A stretch of 64,000 bases of DNA from Paraburkholderia sp. BL10I2N1 (lineage in GTDB: Bacteria; Pseudomonadota; Gammaproteobacteria; Burkholderiales; Burkholderiaceae). Under the pieces are notes generated by a model. That model had not been told where the DNA came from. It did no database searches and saw only the letters and a list, made by a program, of their open reading frames with translations. A program made the position numbers and the translations under genes. The stretch is taken from the NCBI RefSeq assembly GCF_004361815.1, contig NZ_SNWA01000001.1, positions 1,550,001 to 1,614,000 of the forward strand. Reading direction: 5' to 3'. Below are positions 18,589 through 27,193 of this stretch, piece after piece (the first letter of the stretch is position 1; each line of letters begins with the position of its first letter).

Positions 18589-20517
18589 TTACGGCAAGCG
18601 GGATGCGACGCTCGCCCCATCGAGACTGGACCGCACGATCACCTCCGCCCGCACGTCGCGTCCAACCGCTTCCATTGCAGGACGCATCTGCGCAAATTCT
18701 TCGGGCGAACAGACGTCGCTGTCGAAATGCGTGCTGCCGTCGCGCGACACCTTGATGATGTTGGTCTGCGCATCGAACGTGTACTGGGAGCGGAAGTCGA
18801 GGAAGCGGTCCTGCGTCTGTGCGGGTTCAGGCACGTCGAGCACGCGGAAATTCGGCGGCAAGGTGATCTGCGCGCGTTCGTGCAGTTCGATGTTGCGGCA
18901 GACGAACGGCTGTGTCCGCTGCCGCTCGCCGAGCCAGTAGCGCGTATCGGATTCGAAGCCGCCGGCAAAGCTCGTCAATGCAGGAATCGACGCCGCCGCG
19001 CCCGGAACGACAAGACTCTCCAGCGTGCCGCGCATCGTGATCGACAGCGGGCCGTCGGTTGCTGCGAGGTTGCTGGTGGAGAGTGTCGCCGCGCCGCGCA
19101 AGTTGGCGTTGCGTAATTCCGCCTGCAGCGATTCCTCACGCTGCGCGGGCGTCTGCAGGCGCAGCATCGTGCGGCCCTGCTCGGCGGCCCAGCCGGCGGT
19201 TTCCAGTGTGTAGACGAAGGTCGCGGAGCCGTCCGGCTGCACGGTGATCGCGAGATCCGTGCTGCGCGTCATGGGCGCCGTCGGCGGCGTGCGCGCGAGC
19301 ACGCCTTCGTTGACGAGCAACGCGGGCCGGTTCATGTCGGTCGACGGCAGGAAGCCGAATTCGACATTCGGCGCTGTCGAGTCGGCGTACAACTGCTGGT
19401 CGGGCAACCAGTTAATGACGTGATTGATGACGCCGTAGCCGGGCACGGACGGCAGCGAATAGATCGTGCCGCTGCTGATCAGCGCCGGTTCGTTGGGGAT
19501 GCCGACCGCATCCAGTAGCGCGCCATACAGTGAGACGTGATCCTTGCAGTCGCCATAGCGATACGCCAGGACGTCGCTCGCCCGATGCGGCACGACTGCG
19601 CCGCGACCGACGTTCACTGCCACATAGCGCACGTTCTTGCGCACCCAGTCGTAGAGCGTCTTCGCTTTGGCTTGCGGCGTGGCGTCGTTCGCGGTGAGCG
19701 TGCGGGCGAGCCGGACGACGGATGGGTCGGCTGCGCTCGGGTCGACTGCCGACGCGCGGTAGGTCGCAGCGAAGGACGAATAGTCGGGAAACGTCGACAC
19801 CATCAGCCGGTCGCCGTACGTCACGTACGCAACCGAGCCGTATTCGAGCCGGCTGAAATGGGCCTTTTCATAACGGAATTCGTAGCGCGTGCGGCCACCT
19901 TCCGTCACCGGCGCAATCGTTGTGAAGCCGCGCGCGTCGGCGTAAAGCGGTTTGCCGGCGGGCAGGTTGTAGATCAGTTTGAAGTTGTGCGTCGGCGCGA
20001 GATCGGGCGGCGTGAAGTCGCTGAAATGGCCCGGTACGATCGGTACCTTCTGCGTCTTCCTGTACGTCAGATGAACACGGGTGCCGGGTTCGACAGCCGG
20101 GAATACGATCACCTTTTCCTGGATGTCCTGAAACATTGGTGCATCGAATGACCGGGCTTCCTGCACGTCACGGATCTGGTCCGGGCGCACGTCGTGGCGC
20201 GCGCCATCCGCGCCAGTCGTGTACGCCTCGAGGATCTCGACGTTGGCCATGTTGCGGTCAAACCAGATGTACTGCTGCGCGACCCGTGCCACACCCGCCT
20301 CGTTGTTCACCATAAGCGTCATCGAATCGAGTTTGGTGAAAGAGCCGTCGTCGTTGACAGTGAAAGTCTGCGTTTCGCCTTCGTTGACGTACGGCTCGAG
20401 CGGTGGGGCCGGCTGGCTGGAGGCCACGACGCGGGCGCTGAAACAACAAGCGAGTGTCATGATGCAGACGGGCAGGAAGGAGCGCATGGCGTGTTCTGGC
20501 ATCCAGACGAACTGCAT
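18589..20517 (-). CDS. Exported DUF3857 / transglutaminase-like protein
   Basis: A 642-residue protein with an N-terminal signal (hydrophobic FLPVCIMTLACCFSA, cleavage near residues 32-36) followed by a DUF3857 domain (about 40-220). A transglutaminase-like domain (about 265-385) has an intact Cys324 (RYGDCKDH), His366 (GVINHVINW) and Asp379 (YADST) triad. A C-terminal beta-rich region has no name. Such proteins are periplasmic or surface cysteine hydrolases or transferases whose substrates are unknown. The start may be the ATG ten codons further in (MRSFLP), which gives a more compact signal peptide. It is divergent from the PepSY gene. Confidence 0.88.
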   Translation of the reverse strand: MQFVWMPEHAMRSFLPVCIMTLACCFSARVVASSQPAPPLEPYVNEGETQTFTVNDDGSFTKLDSMTLMVNNEAGVARVAQQYIWFDRNMANVEILEAYTTGADGARHDVRPDQIRDVQEARSFDAPMFQDIQEKVIVFPAVEPGTRVHLTYRKTQKVPIVPGHFSDFTPPDLAPTHNFKLIYNLPAGKPLYADARGFTTIAPVTEGGRTRYEFRYEKAHFSRLEYGSVAYVTYGDRLMVSTFPDYSSFAATYRASAVDPSAADPSVVRLARTLTANDATPQAKAKTLYDWVRKNVRYVAVNVGRGAVVPHRASDVLAYRYGDCKDHVSLYGALLDAVGIPNEPALISSGTIYSLPSVPGYGVINHVINWLPDQQLYADSTAPNVEFGFLPSTDMNRPALLVNEGVLARTPPTAPMTRSTDLAITVQPDGSATFVYTLETAGWAAEQGRTMLRLQTPAQREESLQAELRNANLRGAATLSTSNLAATDGPLSITMRGTLESLVVPGAAASIPALTSFAGGFESDTRYWLGERQRTQPFVCRNIELHERAQITLPPNFRVLDVPEPAQTQDRFLDFRSQYTFDAQTNIIKVSRDGSTHFDSDVCSPEEFAQMRPAMEAVGRDVRAEVIVRSSLDGASVASRLP

Positions 20518-20906
20518 AGGGGTTCGTAATAATTAAAGGTGCGCCCAACCCATTGTCAAGCGGCCATCGCGCATTGCGATAGAGGCGGCATTCAACCCGC
20601 GGCCGGTGTCCCTGTCGCTGCCTGTCATCAATCGTAATTCGCGTGCACCGTTGTGCAGAAGCGGTCGATTGAGAAAATCGCCTGCCTATGTAATGATAGT
20701 CGTTCTCATTTGAAAGGCATCGCCAGCCACTGTCGCATTTCTCCTCTGTGACTGCCAGCCCGCCCGCCTTTGCCGGATGTGGCCGCCGTACCGTTTCCGC
20801 CCGCCCGTCAACCCACAATCCATCCCATTCAATGCCGGCGACGCGTCATGCGATGACGTGCGCGTGCTAGCTGTGTGCCATTAACCCGCTGCGTCTGGAG
20901 CCCGAT
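20518..20906. other. Divergent regulatory region with a Fur-box-like site
   Basis: A 389-bp region between the DUF3857 gene and the PepSY gene, with no ORF worth calling. Apart from the Fur-like site at 20689-20707 and GGAG just before the PepSY start, nothing specific was identified. Confidence 0.5.
20689..20707. promoter_or_regulatory. Fur-box-like operator
   Basis: The 19-mer TGTAATGATAGTCGTTCTC matches 14 of 19 positions of the classical Fur consensus GATAATGATAATCATTATC. It lies 200 bp upstream of the PepSY gene, in sequence that is locally AT-richer. Iron-dependent repression of the PepSY gene is the inference. Confidence 0.5.
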
Positions 20907-21653
20907 GTGAACGCGCCTGAAACTTTCGACCGACAATCAGCCGCGGATGCGCGCGCGACGGGCTACAGCGGATCTGCCGCAGAGCCACCTCACCCACTGA
21001 TGGACGATGCACAACAGGCGAGCCGCAAGCAGCGGTCGCGGCGCTCGACGTTCATCAAATGGCTGCGCAAGGTGCACGGCTGGGTCGGGCTGTGGGGCGC
21101 GGTGCTCGGACTGATGTTCGGGTCCACCGGCTTTTTGCTGAACCATCGTGCGGGGCCGCTGAAAGTGTCGACGGGTGAGCCGCAGGTCGAGCAGCTGCAG
21201 ATCGCGCTGCCGGCGCGCGGCAGCTTCAAGTCGCCAATGGACCTGGCCCACTGGCTCAAAGGTGAGCTGAAGATCGATGGCAAACCGGGCAGGCCGCGCC
21301 GCGAACCATCGCATCCGGTCGCGTGGGGCGACCACAGCGTCGTGCAACCTGAATTCTGGCAAGTGGGTATCCTGGGCCCGAAACAGAGTGTGCAGGCCGA
21401 ATACTGGGTCGGCAACGGCTACGTGGCGGTCAAGCGTTCGGAAAACTCGTTTCTCGGCGTGTTGACCAACCTCCACCGTGGGGTTGGGCTGAGTATCGGT
21501 TGGGTGCTGCTCGTCGATACGATCGCGGGCAGCCTGGTCCTGCTGTCGCTGACGGGTGTGCTGCTGTGGACCGAACTGAACAGGCGACGCACTGTTGGCG
21601 TTGTACTGGTACTCGGGTCGGTCGCTGCGGCGGTAATGGCCGGGCTGATGTAG
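20907..21653 (+). CDS. PepSY-associated transmembrane protein
   Basis: A 248-residue inner-membrane protein. A polar N-terminal tail of about 50 residues is followed by KWLRKVHGWVGLWGAVLGLMFGSTGFLLNHR, the standard first helix of PepSY-TM proteins (His within the helix start). A periplasmic segment, a second helix (NLHRGVGLSIGWVLLVDTIAGSLVLLSLTGVLLW) and a short third helix follow. Such proteins accompany siderophore receptors and ferric reductases. The start is a GTG at 20907 with GGAG at 20897-20900; an ATG two bases earlier is followed at once by TGA. The IS element sits only 15 bp after its stop, leaving the gene intact. Confidence 0.85.
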   Translation: MNAPETFDRQSAADARATGYSGSAAEPPHPLMDDAQQASRKQRSRRSTFIKWLRKVHGWVGLWGAVLGLMFGSTGFLLNHRAGPLKVSTGEPQVEQLQIALPARGSFKSPMDLAHWLKGELKIDGKPGRPRREPSHPVAWGDHSVVQPEFWQVGILGPKQSVQAEYWVGNGYVAVKRSENSFLGVLTNLHRGVGLSIGWVLLVDTIAGSLVLLSLTGVLLWTELNRRRTVGVVLVLGSVAAAVMAGLM

Positions 21654-21659
21654 GCCCCT

Positions 21660-21668
21660 CTGATATAT
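21660..21668. repeat. 9-bp target duplication, left copy
   Basis: CTGATATAT directly abuts the left end of the IS element and is repeated exactly at 23171-23179 on the other side. Confidence 0.92.
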
Positions 21669-23170
21669 CTCAGGATCACCCACATTTTTCGTGAGCCAAC
21701 TTATTCGTCTTGCCTGAAGATGCGATACATCTCGGTGATCTCGTGCAGGACGAGAAATCCACGCCACATGACGGTGGGACCGGGTGGGTGGTCATGCTTG
21801 CGGTTCAGGTACCCACCGAGTTTTGCAATCCACAGCACGACCTCACCGAGTGAAGGTATTGCAGTCGGTGGTTTTGACGTGCGATGGGTGCGGCTATGAA
21901 GCGCGCGCCATTCGTCTGGTTGCAGAAGGACTTCGCACGACAGGTCCGGATCGGCACGACCCAGCAACGTCGCGTACATGATGCGCCAGCTGATCACCGC
22001 AAATAGCGCGGTCGACCGTACGAACCGCTCAAGGTTGCCGAACTGACGCTTTTCAATGCTGCAGCCACTCTTCAGTACGCGGTGCCACGACTCAATCGTC
22101 CATCGGCGGGCATACCAGCCGAGTCGTTCAAGGGTGTCCTCAAACGTGATCGTCGGCACGGAACTGAGCAGCATCCATTCGAGCGGCTCGATGTCCGCCG
22201 GCGGCGTGGTTTCAAGGGCGTGGATCGCATAGACTGTGACCTCGGCGAGCCGGGATGAAGGCCGTTGCGGAGGCCTCAGTCGCACTGGCGTACACCGCAG
22301 TGTCAGACGGGCGACGCGCCTGGGTTGATTACCCACTGGCGGGACCTGTAACTCCGTTTCGCCCAGCGGGGCGGTCGCGGCAACGGCCTCCCAGAGGGAG
22401 TGCTCGGGGTTGACGGTCTTGCGATCCGACTTGGCTCGGATCAGCCACTCAACGCCTCGCGGACGCTCGGCCGTGAACACTTCGTAGAGGTCGCTTTCCC
22501 GGTCACCGATTCCAATCACCAGGGTCTCGGGACAGCGTGCCTTGAGGGCGCCCAGATGCGCGATGCCTTCGAGCCACTTGACGCTCTCCTTGTCTGCAAC
22601 CGGAAGGTGCTTTCTCTCCTGCTTCTTGCCTAATTGCGCGTCGGGTCGCACCCAGGTCTTCATACCCAGCACACCCAGCGGCAAACCTTCTGGCGTGACG
22701 GCCAGCAGGCTGTGCAGCATGAAGCCGCGCGAAGCGTTGCCCGTGCCGTAGCCCAGTCCTTCGGTCGCTTTGAGGTGGCTCAGGTTGAATTCGGTCGTGT
22801 CCTGCACCGCAAGCACGACCGGTATGCGGGTCATGCGCCGCAGGGTCTGTTCAATGTGCGGAGCAAGTACGCCATCCGTATCGACCTGTTCGTTGTCGAA
22901 AAAACGATAGGCTGCCTTGAGCTCGGCGGCATTGAGCGAGCGCGGGAATGGGCAATCAGGACTACTTGCCAACCGTCGCGCCAGCGCGACCAGTCGGCTC
23001 GTCAAACGGGCATCGCCCAGATTGGCCGCACCGAATTCGGTATCGGCCCAGTCAGCGTTATCGTCTATGGAAGGCAACGGCGTGTCGTTTTACAGGCAAT
23101 ACACGCAAGTTAACATCGCCTGACTCAGTTTACAAGCGCGATTCAGCGAAAAGATGTGGGCAATCCTGAG
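21669..23170 (-). mobile_element. IS4-family (IS50 group) insertion sequence, 1502 bp
   Basis: The ends are imperfect inverted repeats. The left end reads CTCAGGATCACCCACAT. The right end, read inward, is CTCAGGATTGCCCACAT, with further similarity beyond (TTTTCG on both sides). A 9-bp duplication (CTGATATAT) flanks it, the length expected for the IS50 group. One transposase gene fills the element. Perfect duplication and an intact gene point to a fairly recent, complete insertion. Confidence 0.93.
21701..23077 (-). CDS. IS4-family transposase (IS50 group)
   Basis: A 458-residue DDE transposase resembling Tn5 Tnp. The N-terminal DNA-binding domain has ADTEFGAANLGDARLTSRLVAL and SLNAAELKAAYRFFDNEQV. 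Catalytic residues are Asp93 (VLAVQDTTEFNLS), Asp192 (IGIGDRESDLYEV) and Glu329 within WYARRWTIESWHRVLKSG. The Y-(2)-R-(3)-E-(6)-K signature is complete (Tyr322, Arg325, Glu329, Lys336). No stop or frameshift is seen, so it should be active in cut-and-paste transposition if expressed. Confidence 0.95.
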   Translation of the reverse strand: MPSIDDNADWADTEFGAANLGDARLTSRLVALARRLASSPDCPFPRSLNAAELKAAYRFFDNEQVDTDGVLAPHIEQTLRRMTRIPVVLAVQDTTEFNLSHLKATEGLGYGTGNASRGFMLHSLLAVTPEGLPLGVLGMKTWVRPDAQLGKKQERKHLPVADKESVKWLEGIAHLGALKARCPETLVIGIGDRESDLYEVFTAERPRGVEWLIRAKSDRKTVNPEHSLWEAVAATAPLGETELQVPPVGNQPRRVARLTLRCTPVRLRPPQRPSSRLAEVTVYAIHALETTPPADIEPLEWMLLSSVPTITFEDTLERLGWYARRWTIESWHRVLKSGCSIEKRQFGNLERFVRSTALFAVISWRIMYATLLGRADPDLSCEVLLQPDEWRALHSRTHRTSKPPTAIPSLGEVVLWIAKLGGYLNRKHDHPPGPTVMWRGFLVLHEITEMYRIFRQDE

Positions 23171-23179
23171 CTGATATAT
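23171..23179. repeat. 9-bp target duplication, right copy
   Basis: Exact copy of CTGATATAT found at 21660-21668. Confidence 0.92.
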
Positions 23180-23205
23180 CGGGCCACATGCATGAACGCT
23201 CGCTG

Positions 23206-23234
23206 AACGGCGCGACGCGTGTTCGCGCCGTTTT
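23206..23234 (+). terminator. Intrinsic terminator (originally behind the PepSY gene)
   Basis: AACGGCGCG (23206-23214) pairs with CGCGCCGTT (23224-23232), followed by TT. With the IS removed it would lie about 40 bp after the PepSY stop. In the other direction it could serve the cox operon end (coxF-like stop at 23255). Confidence 0.7.
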
Positions 23235-23254
23235 CCTGTCTACTATCGCTTCTG

Positions 23255-24277
23255 TCAGACGCTGCAGGCGGCACCGCCGCTTGCGGCGACTTCCCGTGCG
23301 GCCTTCGCACCTTCTACCTGCAACAGCGTCGGTAGCGAGACCCCGTTCTTTGCCGCGGTAACCTCGGCGAGAATCGACACAGCGATTTCCGGCGGCGTGC
23401 GGCTGCCGATGTAGATGCCCACCGGCCCGTGTAGCCGCGCCAGTTCGGCGTCGTTCAGATCGAACTCCTTGAGCCGCTCGCGCCGCGCCGCGTTATTACG
23501 CCGCGAGCCCAATGCGCCCACGTAGAACGCCGGTGTTTTCAAAGCTTCCATCAGCGCGAGGTCATCGAGCTTCGGATCGTGCGTCAGCGCAATCACGGCG
23601 CAGCGCTCGTCGAGCTTCATATCGAGTACGGTGTCGTCGGGCATCGTGCGGACGATCTTCGTACCTGGGATATCCCACTCGTCGGTGTATTCCTCGCGCG
23701 GATCGCAGACTGTCACCTGATAATCGAGCCCGACCGCGATCTGGCACAGATAGCGCGACAACTGTCCTGCGCCGATCACGAGCATCCGGTAGCGTGGACC
23801 GTGAATCGTCAGGAGGCGCTTTTCGTCGAAATCGACGCCATCGGTGGCGAGCGCCGGGCCGAGGCGTGCAGTACCCGTCGTCATGTCCACGGTGCGCGCA
23901 ACCAGTTGCCCGTTTTCCACCGCCTCGCACAGTTCGGCGATGCCGCTGTCCTTCGAGAGCGGTTCGAGCACGAGCTGGATCGTGCCGCCGCAGGGCAGGC
24001 CGAAGCGATGCGCCTCTTCCGCCGTGATGCCGTATTTGACCGCTTCGGGCAGGGTCTGCTCGATGCCGCGCTGGCGTACGCGGTCGATCAGGTCGTCTTC
24101 GATGCAACCGCCCGAAACCGAGCCGACCACGAGACCGTCGTCGCGGACGGCGAGCATCGCGCCCTCGGGACGCGGCGACGAGCCCCATGTTTTCACCACC
24201 GTCACCAGCAGTGCGCGATGTCCCTGCTCGAGCCAGCGTGCACTGGATTTCAGGACTTCGAGATCCACGCTGTCCAT
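23255..24277 (-). CDS. XdhC/CoxF family molybdenum-enzyme maturation protein
   Basis: A 340-residue protein with an N-terminal XdhC/CoxI domain (VTVVKTWGSSPRPEGAMLAV, VVGSVSGGCIEDDL, then the conserved CGG in FGLPCGGTIQL). A C-terminal Rossmann domain follows (RMLVIGAGQLSRYLCQIA ... THDPKLDDLALMEAL ... FYVGALGSRRN). Family members bind molybdenum cofactor and promote its sulfuration for xanthine or CO dehydrogenases. As last gene of the cox-like operon it most probably matures the hydroxylase encoded at 27194-30908. Its start overlaps the coxG-like gene by 28 bp, and GGAAG precedes the ATG. Confidence 0.92.
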   Translation of the reverse strand: MDSVDLEVLKSSARWLEQGHRALLVTVVKTWGSSPRPEGAMLAVRDDGLVVGSVSGGCIEDDLIDRVRQRGIEQTLPEAVKYGITAEEAHRFGLPCGGTIQLVLEPLSKDSGIAELCEAVENGQLVARTVDMTTGTARLGPALATDGVDFDEKRLLTIHGPRYRMLVIGAGQLSRYLCQIAVGLDYQVTVCDPREEYTDEWDIPGTKIVRTMPDDTVLDMKLDERCAVIALTHDPKLDDLALMEALKTPAFYVGALGSRRNNAARRERLKEFDLNDAELARLHGPVGIYIGSRTPPEIAVSILAEVTAAKNGVSLPTLLQVEGAKAAREVAASGGAACSV

Positions 24278-24843
24278 GATTTCTTCCTTTTCGTCTGATC
24301 TTCACCGGATGCAGTATCCGGCGCAACCGACGATTCTAGCGGTTCCGCTGTGGCCGCAACTGCGGTAGGGGTATCGGCGGTGGTGCTGTCCGCGGCACCT
24401 TCGCCCGTTACCTGCGCGGTGAAGCGTTTGAAAAACTCTCCGGCGAGCTTGCGGGCCGCACCATCGACGAGGCGCGAGCCGATCTGCGCGAGCTTGCCAC
24501 CCACCTGAGCCGTCGCGGTGTACGACAGCTTCGTCGCGTCCTCGCCGTCAGGTTCGAGCGTGACGTGTGTCGTGCCCTTGCCGAAGCCGGCCACGCCGCC
24601 GTGCCCTTCGAAGACGATCGTGTAGGTGTGCGGCGCGTCGATGTCCTTCAGCTCCATGCGGCCCTTGAAGCGCGCCTTCACCGGCCCGACCGATGCGCTC
24701 AGGACCACTTCGTAGCGGTTTTCGCCATCGGGGTCGATGCTGTCGCAGCCCGGAATCGACGCCCGCAGGATCGCCGTGTCGTTCAGCGCCTCCCACGCTC
24801 GCAATTGCGAAACGGGCAGCGTATAGCTTTCGGTCAGTTCCAT
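24250..24843 (-). CDS. coxG: CoxG-like SRPBCC membrane-recruitment protein
   Basis: A 197-residue protein with a CoxG/SRPBCC domain at residues 1-150 (MELTESYTLPVSQLRAWEAL... ILRASIPGCDSIDPDGEN... ARFKGRMELKDI). The C-terminus has a Ser/Thr/Ala linker and a short basic, tryptophan-containing tail (KRKKSWTAWISKS). CoxG proteins help dock CO dehydrogenase-type enzymes to the cytoplasmic membrane for electron transfer. The gene overlaps the coxE-like stop by 10 bp and carries GGAGAAGG ahead of its ATG. Confidence 0.9.
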   Translation of the reverse strand: MELTESYTLPVSQLRAWEALNDTAILRASIPGCDSIDPDGENRYEVVLSASVGPVKARFKGRMELKDIDAPHTYTIVFEGHGGVAGFGKGTTHVTLEPDGEDATKLSYTATAQVGGKLAQIGSRLVDGAARKLAGEFFKRFTAQVTGEGAADSTTADTPTAVAATAEPLESSVAPDTASGEDQTKRKKSWTAWISKS

Positions 24844-26168
24844 CGGCAGCCTTCTCCTTGTATTGTGGCCATTCTGGTGGCGCGGGGTGCGCTCGTCAGC
24901 AGCGCGAGATCGCGGCCGAATGCGGCGAGGCTTTCCAGATTATGGACCGGGAGATGCGCGTCGACATGCGGCAGCATCGCCTGTACGCCACGCGCCTTCG
25001 GCGTGAAACCGCTGTAGCGCAGGAGCGGATTGAGCCAGACCACGCGGTGTGCAAAGCGATGCAACCGGGCCATTTCGGTGTCGAGCACATCGATGGCTTC
25101 GTGATCGAGGCCGTCGGTCACGAGCAAGGCGGTTGCCCTGCCGGTCAGCACACGCCGTGCCCAGCGCCGGTTGAATTCGGCAAGCGCCGCGCCGATGCGC
25201 GTGCCGCCAGACCAGTCGACAACCTGCCCGGCAATTGCCGCAATCGCGACGTCGGGATCGCGTTCGCGCAGCGTGCGGGTCACGTTGGTAAGACGTGTGC
25301 CAAACAGAAACACCTGCAGACGTTCGCGTGACTGCAGCAACGCGTGGCAGAAATACAGCACGGCGCGCGAGTAGCTGCTCATCGAGCCGGAGATATCGAG
25401 CAGCAACACGAGCGGCGGTTTGCGCTCGACAGCTTTGCGGTATTTCCAGACGGTCCAGTCGCCGCCAGCCCTCACGGCGTGGCGCGCGCTTGCGCGCAGG
25501 TCCGCGTGAGTGCCGCGTGACGACGCCTTCAGGCGACGCGTCGGCTCGGTCGCGAGCGGCAGGCGCTGGCCGCGGATCACATGGCGAAGGGTGCGCCATT
25601 CGTCGGCGGTGAGCGTGTCGAAGTCGCGATGGCGCAGACGCTCTTCCGCGCTGAAGGTAACGTGCGCGTGCAGTTCCTGCTGTTCGGTCTCCTGGTTCTT
25701 GTGGCCTTGCTTCGACGCCGGCGAACGTACGGCGAGTGCGTCGGCGAGCCGGTTGTTGCGGCGCGGAGGCGGCATGCCGTTGAGTACCTTCGGCAGCAGC
25801 AATGCGCGCAGCTTGCCTTCCCAGTCTGGGTCGCGCCAGAAGAGGTCGAACGCGGCGTCGAACAGTTCGCGCTCGTCCGGCGCACAGACGAGCAGCGCGG
25901 CGAGCGCGGCGCGCACATCGTCGCGGCGGCCGAGGTCGATCCAGCGCAGCGCCGCGAGCGCGTCCACCGCCTGGGCGGGGGACATCGGCAAACCGGCGCC
26001 ACGCAGTACGCGTACGAAGTGCACCACGTTGCGTGCGAGCGTCGGCCTATCGGCGGGCGAGGCGGGCGCGGCGTCGGGTGTGGCAATCGCGGCCACCGCG
26101 GCAGCCAGATCGCGCGGGGCGGCTGCCGTGGGCATGCCAGGTTCTGGCTTGCGGGACATCATCGTCAT
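24834..26168 (-). CDS. coxE: CoxE-like VWA-domain protein
   Basis: A 444-residue protein whose C-terminal half is a von Willebrand A domain with an intact MIDAS motif: DISGSMSSYS (DxSxS), then WSGGTRIGAAL and LLVTDGLDHE. The N-terminal half is Ala- and Arg-rich, with RGAGLPMSPAQAVDALAALRWIDLG typical of CoxE. With the CoxD AAA ATPase it forms a MoxR-VWA pair that assembles the Cu/Mo or Mo active site of the hydroxylase. The start ATG at 26168 overlaps the coxD stop as ATGA; an earlier in-frame ATG lies inside coxD. Confidence 0.9.
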   Translation of the reverse strand: MTMMSRKPEPGMPTAAAPRDLAAAVAAIATPDAAPASPADRPTLARNVVHFVRVLRGAGLPMSPAQAVDALAALRWIDLGRRDDVRAALAALLVCAPDERELFDAAFDLFWRDPDWEGKLRALLLPKVLNGMPPPRRNNRLADALAVRSPASKQGHKNQETEQQELHAHVTFSAEERLRHRDFDTLTADEWRTLRHVIRGQRLPLATEPTRRLKASSRGTHADLRASARHAVRAGGDWTVWKYRKAVERKPPLVLLLDISGSMSSYSRAVLYFCHALLQSRERLQVFLFGTRLTNVTRTLRERDPDVAIAAIAGQVVDWSGGTRIGAALAEFNRRWARRVLTGRATALLVTDGLDHEAIDVLDTEMARLHRFAHRVVWLNPLLRYSGFTPKARGVQAMLPHVDAHLPVHNLESLAAFGRDLALLTSAPRATRMATIQGEGCRWN

Positions 26169-27052
26169 TCCGGCACGGCGAGGCATTGCGCGATCTGCTC
26201 AGCGTCGATGCGCGCCAGGTCGTCCTGGTACTTGAGCAGCACGCCGAGCGTATTCTGCACCGATTGCGGATCAAGCTCGGTGACCGACAACGCCGCGAGC
26301 GCGCGACACCAGTCGATCGTTTCAGCGATTCCCGGCGCCTTGAACAGGTCCATGCCGCGCAGACGATGCACGAAGTCGACCGCGCGCCGCTGCAGGTCGG
26401 CGGATGTTTCCGGGGCGCGCGCCGCGACGATCGCCAGTTCGCGGTCACGGTCCGGATAGCCGATCCACTGATACAGGCAGCGGCGTTTTAGCGCGTCGTG
26501 GACTTCGCGCGTGCGGTTCGACGTCATCACGACAAGCGGCGGCCGTTCCGCGCGCACCGTGCCGTACTCTGGAATCGACACCTGAAAATCCGATAGCAGT
26601 TCGAGCAGGAACGCTTCGAAGGGCTCGTCGGCGCGGTCGATCTCGTCGATCAGCAGCACGCGGCGCGCACCGGGGTTGTGCTCGTCGGGCATTAGCGCCT
26701 GCAATAGCGGCCGCTTCAGGAGGAATTCACCGCGGTAGAGCGTGTCATTATCGGGGCGCTGGCCGGCGGCTTCGGCGAGGCGCAGCGCCATGATCTGGCG
26801 CGGATAGTCCCATTCATACAGCGCGCTTGCGGTATCGAGCCCTTCATAGCATTGCAGCCGAAGCATCGTCGTGCCGAGCATGCCGGCTGCGGCCTTCGCG
26901 AGTTCGGTCTTGCCGACGCCCGGTTCGCCTTCGACGAAGAGCGGCCGCTCCATGCGCAACGCGAGATAGAGCGCGGTCGCGAGTTCCCGGCTCGCAAAGT
27001 AGCCCTGTGCGGTGAGCTGGTGGAGGGTGGCGTCAATTGAATCAGGCTGCAT
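26165..27052 (-). CDS. coxD: CoxD-like MoxR-family AAA ATPase
   Basis: A 295-residue AAA+ ATPase. Walker A is GEPGVGKTE (about 41-49), Walker B VLLIDEIDRAD, sensor 1 VVMTSNRTRE, followed by ALKRRCLYQWIGYP, a MoxR signature. In Afipia (Oligotropha) carboxidovorans CoxD acts with CoxE and CoxF in post-translational maturation of the CO dehydrogenase active site. Here the same gene order holds. AGGAAC precedes the ATG; 141 bp separate it from coxM. Confidence 0.93.
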   Translation of the reverse strand: MQPDSIDATLHQLTAQGYFASRELATALYLALRMERPLFVEGEPGVGKTELAKAAAGMLGTTMLRLQCYEGLDTASALYEWDYPRQIMALRLAEAAGQRPDNDTLYRGEFLLKRPLLQALMPDEHNPGARRVLLIDEIDRADEPFEAFLLELLSDFQVSIPEYGTVRAERPPLVVMTSNRTREVHDALKRRCLYQWIGYPDRDRELAIVAARAPETSADLQRRAVDFVHRLRGMDLFKAPGIAETIDWCRALAALSVTELDPQSVQNTLGVLLKYQDDLARIDAEQIAQCLAVPE

Positions 27053-27193
27053 GGTGTTCCTGCACAGCGGTAAGGCGAATGGCCCGGACGCACCGGGCCA
27101 CAGTCATTGCGCGGGCGGCGCATGGCGAATGACGCGCGGCGATCGATGTGTGACGTGAAGTGAATGTCGATCGTCGCGCGGCAATTCGCGTCG

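Noticed and set aside
25510..26491. Long rightward ORFs opposite coxE/coxD
   Set aside because: Antisense shadows of the VWA and MoxR genes.
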